A DNA stretch of 11,356 nucleotides from NCBI GenBank assembly GCA_023390415.1, contig JAEWCW010000058.1, positions 1 through 11,356 on the forward strand, in the 5' to 3' direction. The notes beneath the pieces were generated by a model. The model did no database searches. It had not been told where the DNA came from and saw only the letters and a program-made list of their open reading frames with translations. Below, in pieces: positions 6,079 through 11,356 of this stretch (within the stretch, counting starts at the first letter, position 1; each line of letters opens with the position of its first letter). Made by a program: the position numbers and the translations under genes. The DNA is from Pseudomonadota bacterium (GTDB lineage: Bacteria > Pseudomonadota > Alphaproteobacteria > Sphingomonadales > Sphingomonadaceae).

Positions 6079-7097
6079 TAGCGGGGTCTCGCCTCGCGCG
6101 TCGACACAGAGATCGTCGCCCGATCGATCTGCGCGACTTCCAGCGCCTGCTCGGGCGGCGGTAGCCGGTTGAACGAGGGCAGGAGAGCTGTCTCCTGGCG
6201 GCCAAGGAGGACCATCGAGATGCGCCGGCTGCTCGGCCGCTCCCCCATCAGGGTTCCCAGGTCGATCGCCTCGCTGAGCGCCAGCGCGATTCCGGCGTCG
6301 CTTAGACCGATCAGGTAACCATCCCGCGAACCGCCCGCACGGTAGACGCCATATTCGGGCCGCGTGGGGCCGGGCTCGCGGCAGTAAACCGGCGCCTGGC
6401 CTGCTTCCGGGAGCAGAGGCTCGCTGCCGATCAGCGCGTCGGCGAGCAGGTTGGTAGGATCCGCTCGCACGATTCTCGCCCGCCTCAGGTTGAGGGGCGA
6501 GGGGCAAGGCTGGATCGGTGCCGCTACTCTGACCGGGCCGATTTCGGCCGGCCAGCCAAGCGCCGCGACGAAGTCGGTCAGCCGGCTATCGGCCTCGGCG
6601 GGAGCGAGGCGTGTCGACCCCAGTCGCACCTTCACCAGCCACGAGCCGTGGGGCGCGATCGCAATCGCCGTGCTCTGCATCCCGGGTACATTGTCTGGCA
6701 GGGCAGCGCGGAGGCCCGTGGCTGCGGACGCCCCCGGCCGGGTGAAGACCGAGGTTGGAGGTTGGGATGATCCGGCTTGGCCGGCAACAACCTGTGCGAC
6801 CGCGCGGTCGAACCACAGGGCGACGTCCGGCGTCTCGGTCCAGAAAACATAGACCGTCGCGATCAGCCCCTCGCCTCGATCGATATAGGTTGCAACGACG
6901 TCCAGCTCGCTTGCGGAACTGTCTTGGATACGGGTCCGGGCGAGACCGCCCACGGTCGCTGGCAAGACCATTCCAGTCTCGCGATGCCGCCAAGGCGCGT
7001 CGGCGGGCGTCTCAATCGTACGAAGCGATGACTGCGCCGACGCCGATATCGGCTGAGCGAACAGGGCCAGGCCCAATAGGATCAGCTTCGCTTTCAA
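6078..7097 (-). CDS. Secreted two-cysteine protein, paralogue A
   Basis: A 339-aa predicted periplasmic protein of unknown function. From the TTG at 7097 the product begins M-K-A-K-L-I-L-L-G-L-A-L-F-A-Q-P-I-S-A-S-A, a clean Sec signal peptide with likely cleavage after residue 21 (A-S-A^Q). AGGGGG lies 7 nt upstream (7105-7110); longer ATG or GTG starts upstream would add a charged, Gly-rich extension before the signal peptide and are disfavoured. It is clearly homologous to the product of 8714-9727: both share E-(T/S)-G-x-x-L-P, a V-x-V-Y-V strand, A-x-W-F-(D/E)-R, a G-L-R segment and W-(L/I)-x-K-(V/M)-R, plus two late cysteines (C198 and C239 here) that could form a disulfide. It is coupled to the CoxE-like VWA gene and divergent from the chemoreceptor gene. 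No catalytic motif is visible and no known family comes to mind. Confidence 0.85.
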   Translation of the reverse strand: MKAKLILLGLALFAQPISASAQSSLRTIETPADAPWRHRETGMVLPATVGGLARTRIQDSSASELDVVATYIDRGEGLIATVYVFWTETPDVALWFDRAVAQVVAGQAGSSQPPTSVFTRPGASAATGLRAALPDNVPGMQSTAIAIAPHGSWLVKVRLGSTRLAPAEADSRLTDFVAALGWPAEIGPVRVAAPIQPCPSPLNLRRARIVRADPTNLLADALIGSEPLLPEAGQAPVYCREPGPTRPEYGVYRAGGSRDGYLIGLSDAGIALALSEAIDLGTLMGERPSSRRISMVLLGRQETALLPSFNRLPPPEQALEVAQIDRATISVSTREARPR

Positions 7098-7104
7098 ATC
7101 GCGT

Positions 7105-7110
7105 CCCCCT
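7105..7110 (-). promoter_or_regulatory. Ribosome binding site supporting a TTG start
   Basis: AGGGGG on the minus strand sits 7 nt before TTG 7097. It decides the start of paralogue A, because translation from this TTG gives a standard signal peptide. Confidence 0.55.
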
Positions 7111-7304
7111 TTGCAGCTGCCTGCCTCTGATCGCCCCCGGCCCATCTGGAGGTCGACACTGCGCGTGCTCGGCGCAGCTGGCAATGGTGAGAAAGGACCG
7201 ATCCTGAGCGACCGAACCCACGGCGCCGCGCAGGGGCTGGTTTACGGAGACGAAACCAATCCCGGCTAGGCCGGACCGCACATTATTCAGTGGGTGGGGC
7301 TTAG

Positions 7305-8717
7305 ATGGCGAGTTCGGCGGTCGAGCGGGCGGACGAGGAGGCGATCAACAAGGTCGCGCGGGATTGCGGGTCCCTCGCGATCGAGTGCAGCGACGTCTCC
7401 GGCTATGTCTCGGGGGTCGCGGACCGCATCTCCGCCAACCTCAGGACGCTCGACAATCTCGAGGAGATCACGGTCCGGCTGCTCGAGGACCAGGCCCGAG
7501 TCGCCGACTCGACCGACGAGGCGCGGCTCCTCGCCGAGCAGGCGCGCGACAAATTGTCGCAGGGCCGGGCGGCGATCGAGGACACGGTCCAGATCTTCGC
7601 CGGGATCACCGAGCTGGTCGTCCAATTGGGCGAGCGCATGGCCGGCTTCGCCGAGGCGATGAGCCGGGTGCAGAGCGTCTCCTCGACGATCGAGACGATC
7701 GCCAAGAAGACCAACATGCTCGCCCTCAACGCGACGATCGAGGCGGCACGGGCAGGCGAGGCGGGCCGCTCCTTCGCCGTGGTCGCGGCCGAGGTGAAGA
7801 AGCTCGCCCACGACACCCGCACTGCGACCAGCGAGATCGCGGCGACGGTCGCGACCCTGACCAGCGAAGCCGAGGCGGTGACCTCCGAGATCAAGACCGG
7901 GGTCGAGAAGAGCCGCGCCGCGCGCTCCAGCTTCTCGGTGATCAATGACACGGTGCGCGACGTCGCAGAGATCGTCGCCATGGTCGACCGCCAGACCGAC
8001 GGCATCGCGCAATCGACCAACATGATCCAGCAGAGCGTGGACAGCGTGAAGGGCGGGCTTTCGCACTTCGCGGCCGACGCCCGGGCGAATGGCGGCGCGC
8101 TCGTCGCCGCGCAGGAGCGGCTCGCCGGGCTCGAGCTGCTGTCGAACACGATGCTGGACCGGATCGCGTCGAGCGGAATCCGGATCGACGACACGATGTT
8201 CATCGAGCGCGCGCAACAGGGCGCCGCGGAGATCGTCCGAATCGTCGAGGAGGCGATCGCGCGCGGCGAGATCGACGAGGAGTCCGTGTTCGACACCGAC
8301 TACGTGCCGGTGCCCGGGAGTAACCCCCAGCAATATGACACGCGCTTCTGCGACTTCGCCGACAAATATGTGCGGCCCGTGCTGGACCGCTATTCGGTCT
8401 CCGACCCGCGCCACATCGGCTGCGTGATCAGCGATATCACCGGTTACCTGCCCACCCACGTCACCGCGCGCTCGCAACCGCAGCGGCCGGACGATCCCGC
8501 CTGGAACATCGAGCATTGCCGCAACCGCTGCAACATGGTCGACGACGCCACCCGCCGCGCCATCGCGAGCGACAACCCGGCGATGCTCGTGACCTACCGG
8601 ATCGATTTCGCCGAGGGGCGCTATCTGCCGGTCAAGAACGTCTTCGTGCCCCTGCGCTTCAAGGGCAGGCGCTGGGGCAATTTCGAGCTCGCCTATCGCG
8701 ACGAGGCCGTCCGCTAG
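7305..8717 (+). CDS. Soluble methyl-accepting chemotaxis protein
   Basis: A 470-aa cytoplasmic chemoreceptor with no membrane segment. Residues 30-290 are a long coiled coil. Its tip carries the highly conserved signalling hairpin (about 132-168, including K-T-N-M-L-A-L-N-A-T-I-E-A-A-R-A-G-E), where CheA and CheW bind. The C-terminal part (about 328-465) is a compact domain with F-D-T-D-Y, Q-Y-D-T-R-F-C, C-V-I-S-D-I-T-G-Y-L-P-T-H, N-P-A-M-L-V-T-Y-R-I-D and R-W-G-N-F-E. From memory this domain is common at the C terminus of soluble alphaproteobacterial MCPs and is probably the input domain. Here it has four cysteines (C349, C373, C405, C409), two of them in H-C-x-x-x-C. No che genes are in the window, so it is an orphan receptor locally. 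Start at ATG 7305 with a GTGGGG stretch upstream. Its last bases overlap the opposing gene's stop. Confidence 0.93.
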   Translation: MASSAVERADEEAINKVARDCGSLAIECSDVSGYVSGVADRISANLRTLDNLEEITVRLLEDQARVADSTDEARLLAEQARDKLSQGRAAIEDTVQIFAGITELVVQLGERMAGFAEAMSRVQSVSSTIETIAKKTNMLALNATIEAARAGEAGRSFAVVAAEVKKLAHDTRTATSEIAATVATLTSEAEAVTSEIKTGVEKSRAARSSFSVINDTVRDVAEIVAMVDRQTDGIAQSTNMIQQSVDSVKGGLSHFAADARANGGALVAAQERLAGLELLSNTMLDRIASSGIRIDDTMFIERAQQGAAEIVRIVEEAIARGEIDEESVFDTDYVPVPGSNPQQYDTRFCDFADKYVRPVLDRYSVSDPRHIGCVISDITGYLPTHVTARSQPQRPDDPAWNIEHCRNRCNMVDDATRRAIASDNPAMLVTYRIDFAEGRYLPVKNVFVPLRFKGRRWGNFELAYRDEAVR

Positions 8718-9727
8718 TTCTTGGGCGTAGCGGGCGCGTCCGGGCGCTCGGTGCCGATCTCGGCAATCCCCGCTGCCTGACCGACGAGGACGGGAAGCGC
8801 GGCCATGATCGCCTCGCCCGGTGCCGGGATTCCTTCATAAGCCGCCACGACTCGGGTCGCGGCCGGCGAGCTCGTGTAGAGCGCGGCGCGTGCGCGCCCC
8901 GGAATCTCGATCGGGAGCGCCGCGATCGCCATCCCGGAATCGCCCATCAACGCGACCCAGCCATTGCCGTCACGCCGGCGGTAGAATGAGCCGTACTGGG
9001 CCGGAAGCGCCGGGACCGTCGCCCGGCACCATTGCTGCGGTTCCGTGGCGAGTCCCGAAATACCGCGCGCCTCGCCATAGGCGACGATGCCCGTGACGGT
9101 GGCCGCGGCGAGCGGCTCGTCGCGGACGTTCCGGATCCGGTCCCCGTTCATGCGCACGTCCCCGTCGCACAGTCCCGGGACCGCGAGGGGGATCGGCGTC
9201 GCAGTCTCCCCGGCGAAGCGGAAGGCGGCGATCAGCTGATCCATGCGATCGGCGAGCGCGGCCCGGTCGAGTTCGGTCGAGGTCATGCGCATCTTGAGGA
9301 TCCATTGTCCGCGATGGGCGATGGCCACGGCCGTCGCGCCGCCCGGCAGGTCGATTTCCTCGCGCAGGCCGTTCGGCGCTGCGCTCCCGCCCAGCGTGAA
9401 CGGGCGCGGATTGGCCGACGCGGCGCCCGAGCCGACATGCTCGTTCATCGCAAGCCGGGTCCGCTCGAACCAGATCGCCGCATTGGGATAGGCGGAGCGG
9501 TAGACGTAGACGGTCACCGGCGTCCGCTCGGAGCCATATTGGAGGATCACGTCGAAACCGCCCCCGCGCGAGAGGTCCCGGATCTCGCCGAGGCGCATCT
9601 CGCCGATCGCCCGAGGCAGGCTGACCCCGCTCTCCGCATGGGCCCACGTCTCCTGCGTCTCCTGCGCCCGCGCCGGCGCCGCAAGCGCGAAGACGGCCAG
9701 CGCCGCCGCTAGGAATGTCCTGACCAT
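8714..9727 (-). CDS. Secreted two-cysteine protein, paralogue B
   Basis: A 337-aa predicted periplasmic protein homologous to the product of 6078-7097. The N terminus M-V-R-T-F-L-A-A-A-L-A-V-F-A-L-A-A-P-A-R-A is a Sec signal peptide with likely cleavage after residue 21 (A-R-A^Q). Shared landmarks: E-S-G-V-S-L-P (32-38), a V-T-V-Y-V-Y strand (71-76), A-I-W-F-E-R (84-89), N-G-L-R (119-122), W-I-L-K-M-R (142-147), and cysteines C187 and C234 at matching places, suggesting one conserved disulfide. The C-terminal part has Q-Y-G-S-F-Y-R and G-D-S-G-M-A, paralleling E-Y-G-V-Y-R and S-D-A-G-I-A in the paralogue. The ATG at 9727 has a strong AGGGGGGAG site, which sits directly behind a hairpin. The 3' end overlaps the chemoreceptor stop by 4 bp (CTAG). 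Function unknown; no enzyme motif seen. Confidence 0.88.
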   Translation of the reverse strand: MVRTFLAAALAVFALAAPARAQETQETWAHAESGVSLPRAIGEMRLGEIRDLSRGGGFDVILQYGSERTPVTVYVYRSAYPNAAIWFERTRLAMNEHVGSGAASANPRPFTLGGSAAPNGLREEIDLPGGATAVAIAHRGQWILKMRMTSTELDRAALADRMDQLIAAFRFAGETATPIPLAVPGLCDGDVRMNGDRIRNVRDEPLAAATVTGIVAYGEARGISGLATEPQQWCRATVPALPAQYGSFYRRRDGNGWVALMGDSGMAIAALPIEIPGRARAALYTSSPAATRVVAAYEGIPAPGEAIMAALPVLVGQAAGIAEIGTERPDAPATPKN

Positions 9728-9737
9728 TGCTCCCCCC

Positions 9738-9760
9738 TTAGGCTCGAAAGGCGAGCCTAA
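9738..9760 (-). promoter_or_regulatory. Leader hairpin abutting the ribosome site of paralogue B
   Basis: TTAGGCTCG (9738-9746) and CGAGCCTAA (9752-9760) form a perfect 9-bp stem with a 5-nt loop. In the minus-strand transcript the stem ends exactly where the G-rich ribosome site begins, 10 bases before ATG 9727. It could hold the ribosome site open, block it, or stabilise the mRNA; the sequence does not say which. Confidence 0.5.
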
Positions 9761-9777
9761 TCAGGAGGCTATCTGAA

Positions 9778-9814
9778 GCGGCCACCGCCGACAAGCAGCG
9801 TCGGCGGTGGCCGC
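9778..9814. repeat. Perfect 15-bp inverted repeat, 7-nt loop
   Basis: GCGGCCACCGCCGAC (9778-9792) and GTCGGCGGTGGCCGC (9800-9814) are exact reverse complements around AAGCAGC. It lies between two divergent genes, so it is at the start, not the end, of both, and no U-run follows on either side. It could be a mobile palindromic repeat, a protein site, an attenuator or a transcript-separating hairpin. Confidence 0.6.
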
Positions 9815-9893
9815 CGGGCCCTCGTTTAGCCCTCGTTCAGGTGCAAGCGACGATGCGTTGCGTGTCGGCGGCGAAACGTTCGCGCCCGGGGGT

Positions 9894-9921
9894 TTGCGTG
9901 CTGCTACAGATGTGACATGCT
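9894..9921 (+). promoter_or_regulatory. Candidate promoter of the BlaI-family gene
   Basis: TTGCGT (9894-9899) could be a -35 box, with a weak -10 (CATGCT, 9916-9921) after a 16-nt spacer. The match is poor. It is mainly supported by the tandem operator that would overlap the spacer, -10 and start site. Confidence 0.3.
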
Positions 9922-9932
9922 ACGCAGGTAGC
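9903..9932 (+). promoter_or_regulatory. Tandem BlaI/MecI-type operator
   Basis: GCTAC-GCAG-GTAGC (9919-9932) is a perfect dyad containing CTAC-N4-GTAG, the core of the staphylococcal bla/mec operator (CTACATATGTAG). Sixteen bases upstream, GCTAC-AGAT-GTGAC (9903-9916) is a second, imperfect copy. Both end before the ribosome site (GGGGAG, 9933-9938) and GTG start of the BlaI-family gene, so autorepression by that protein is the natural reading. Known: BlaI/MecI dimers bind such dyads. Inferred: that this protein binds here. Confidence 0.6.
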
Positions 9933-9944
9933 GGGGAGAAGGAC

Positions 9945-10319
9945 GTGATCGAGTCGTTGCCGCGCCGAGAGCGCGAGATATTCGAGATCCTGGTCAATCT
10001 GGGCAATGCGACCGCGGCGGAGATCCGCGAGAAGATGACCGACCCGCCGAGCTATTCGGCGGTCCGCACCCTGGTCGGGCGGCTCGAGGCGCGCGGCCTC
10101 GTCAGCCACGTCACCCGCGACCAATCCTATGTCTACCGGACGGTGCCGCAGCGCGCGAAGGTGCGCGATTCGGCGCTCAAGCAGTTCGTGAAGACCTTCT
10201 TCGACGGCTCGGCCGCGAGCGCTGCGACTGCGCTTCTCGGCCTCACCAAGAGCCTCGATCCCGCGGAGTTGGAGGCGCTCCAGCGCGCCGTCGATCAAGC
10301 CAGGGAGCGGCAGTCATGA
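9945..10319 (+). CDS. BlaI/MecI/CopY family repressor
   Basis: A 124-aa DNA-binding repressor with a winged helix-turn-helix. The N terminus L-P-R-R-E-R-E-I-F-E-I-L leads into A-T-A-A-E-I-R-E-K-M and the recognition helix region S-Y-S-A-V-R-T-L-V-G-R-L-E-A-R-G-L-V, then the wing with Y-V-Y-R-T-V-P. The C-terminal helices (from about 75) form the dimerisation part that M56 partners cause to be cleaved in BlaI/MecI. The start is the GTG at 9945 with GGGGAG 6 nt upstream. The frame is open further upstream to 9807, but that reaches into the 15-bp hairpin, crosses the operator and gives a non-homologous extension. The stop overlaps the next gene's start (ATGA, 10316-10319), so they are one operon. 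In sphingomonads such pairs are not always about beta-lactams; no beta-lactamase is in view. Confidence 0.93.
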   Translation: MIESLPRREREIFEILVNLGNATAAEIREKMTDPPSYSAVRTLVGRLEARGLVSHVTRDQSYVYRTVPQRAKVRDSALKQFVKTFFDGSAASAATALLGLTKSLDPAELEALQRAVDQARERQS

Positions 10320-11356
10320 TGAGCGGTGCGTTCATGCTCGAAATGGCGTGGAAATCGGCGCTGATCGCCGGAGTCGCGCTGGTGGCGGTTGCGGCCCTGC
10401 GCTCGCGTGCCGCGGCGGATCGGTCGGCCGTGCTCCGAGTCGCGGTCGCGCTTTTGCTCGCCCTTCCTGTGCTGTCGCTCAACCTCCCGTCGCTTGAGGT
10501 GGTCGCCTGGACTCCGGATCCGATCGAGGTGCCGGCGAACCTGGCCGGTTTCCCAGCGACGATGGACCCGGCGGCGCTGGCGACGACGGCGCCCGAGCCG
10601 ACCATCTGGGACGATCCCACCATCCTCTTCCTGCTCCTCTATCTCGGCGGCGTGGCGATGGCCGCGGCTCGGCTCGGCGCCGGCCTTTCGACCCTTGGCC
10701 GCTGGACCCGCGAGGCCGAAGAGGTGGATTGCCCGCTCTGGGCCGACGCTTTCGAGCGCTGCGCCCGGTCCGCGAACGCGCCCGCGCGCCTCACCCTCAA
10801 GGTCTCGACCGCAGTTCCCTCGCCGCTGAGCTGGGGCCTGGTGCGTCCGGTGATCCTGATCGATCGCGAGACTTTGGGCCATGTCGAGGATGCGGACGCG
10901 ATCCTGGCCCACGAGATCGCGCATGTCGTCCGCCGCGACTGGGCGTTGCTGATGCTGGCGCGCGCCGCGGTCGCCATCTTCTGGTTCAACCCCCTGGTCC
11001 GCCTGCTCGAGCGCGAGATGGTGCAGCAGGCGGAGGAAGCGGCCGACATCGAGGCCGCCCGTGCGGTCGAGCCGGCGCGCTATGCCCAGACCCTCGTCCA
11101 CTGGGCGCAGTTCGCAACGGCGCCGATCCCGGCCCACGCCATCGCTCCGGGTGCCCGGGCGCTTGCCCGGCGGGTTCGCGCGATCCTCGACTCGCGCCGC
11201 CGCTCGACCCCTGCCGGTTCGGGGTGGAGCCTCGCGGCGATCGGCGGCTGCGCGAGCTTCGCCTTGGGGGTCGCGGTGCTCCAACCGATCGCCGCTGCGG
11301 CCGAGATCCGGGCCATCCCGGCGATCGCGCCGCCCGCAGCCCCGGCCGCACCGGTC
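10316..11356 (+). CDS. M56 (BlaR1-type) membrane metallopeptidase, 3' end missing
   Basis: The first 347 residues of a BlaR1/MecR1-type integral membrane zinc peptidase, still open at the window edge. Hydrophobic segments are at about 10-28, 38-54, 103-124 and 305-325. Before the active site comes S-P-L-S-W-G-L-V-R-P-V-I-L-I (169-182), the typical M56 lead-in. H199-E200-I-A-H203 is the HExxH zinc site, and A-E-E-A-A-D (239-244) carries the likely third ligand. In BlaR1 this protease domain is activated by an outside sensor domain and leads to BlaI cleavage; whether a penicillin-binding or other sensor follows cannot be seen here. The ATG at 10316 is chosen because it overlaps the repressor's stop (ATGA); ATGs at 10319 and 10334 are alternatives. 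The sequence after residue 325 is Ala/Pro-rich, as in sphingomonad M56 proteins with periplasmic tails. Confidence 0.92.
   Translation, partial: MMSGAFMLEMAWKSALIAGVALVAVAALRSRAAADRSAVLRVAVALLLALPVLSLNLPSLEVVAWTPDPIEVPANLAGFPATMDPAALATTAPEPTIWDDPTILFLLLYLGGVAMAAARLGAGLSTLGRWTREAEEVDCPLWADAFERCARSANAPARLTLKVSTAVPSPLSWGLVRPVILIDRETLGHVEDADAILAHEIAHVVRRDWALLMLARAAVAIFWFNPLVRLLEREMVQQAEEAADIEAARAVEPARYAQTLVHWAQFATAPIPAHAIAPGARALARRVRAILDSRRRSTPAGSGWSLAAIGGCASFALGVAVLQPIAAAAEIRAIPAIAPPAAPAAPV

Noticed and set aside
6070..6507. N-terminal extension of the CoxE-like protein
   Set aside because: The frame is open upstream of 6069, but it lies over the paralogue A gene, is Arg/Pro-rich, and the ATG at 6069 has a good ribosome site and family-like N terminus.
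7098..7304. Divergent promoter region between paralogue A and the chemoreceptor
   Set aside because: I looked for sigma70, sigma28 and sigma54 boxes and strong dyads; only CATTAT (7281-7286) without a -35 and a weak GGTTT/AAACC repeat (7239-7257) were found, too poor to annotate.
7287..8516. Long minus-strand open frame opposite the chemoreceptor
   Set aside because: It is antisense to a clear MCP, has His/Arg/Asp-rich low-complexity translation and no plausible domain.

Overview
The window looks like chromosomal DNA from a high-GC alphaproteobacterium, most likely a sphingomonad. This rests on the gene set (two-cysteine periplasmic proteins, CoxE-like VWA protein, soluble chemoreceptor, BlaI/M56 pair) and on base composition; no rRNA or other phylogenetic marker beyond tyrS is present, so the lineage is an inference. 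Nine complete protein genes and two genes cut by the window edges can be supported. I see no tRNA, rRNA, CRISPR array or intact insertion sequence.

Layout. 1-399 (+) is the 3' part of a DUF3828-like protein gene, convergent with tyrS (408-1625, -), tyrosyl-tRNA synthetase. 1829-2512 (+) encodes a TVP38/TMEM64 (DedA-superfamily) membrane protein. About 2.5-4.9 kb is a low-GC, atypical-codon segment that looks like an accessory insertion. It holds a two-gene minus-strand operon: a short ImmA/IrrE-like protein whose HExxH motif is destroyed (3945-4559), then a 418-aa soluble class III nucleotidyl-cyclase-like protein (2661-3917). The cyclase resembles the PycC cyclases of Pycsar anti-phage systems. 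To its right is about 330 bp without a convincing gene, containing the operon's promoter region.

From 4.9 kb the high-GC background resumes. A translationally coupled minus-strand pair encodes a secreted two-cysteine protein (6078-7097, TTG start) and a CoxE-like VWA protein (4888-6069). Divergent to it is a soluble methyl-accepting chemotaxis protein with a C-terminal ligand- or redox-sensing-like domain (7305-8717). Tail-to-tail with that, sharing CTAG, is a second gene of the same secreted family (8714-9727). An intergenic region with two perfect hairpins and a tandem BlaI-type operator leads into a BlaI/MecI-family repressor (9945-10319), which overlaps by ATGA the start of an M56 (BlaR1-type) membrane metallopeptidase that runs off the right edge.

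The most interesting item is the cyclase plus pseudo-peptidase pair. It has the logic of a nucleotide-signalling defence module (signal-making cyclase and a small co-transcribed partner in a foreign island), but the partner is neither of the best-known Pycsar effectors (TM or TIR). Its dead protease fold suggests a sensing, scaffolding or regulatory role rather than cleavage. This is an inference from motifs and context. A secondary theme is a family of secreted two-cysteine proteins represented twice, on either side of the orphan chemoreceptor.
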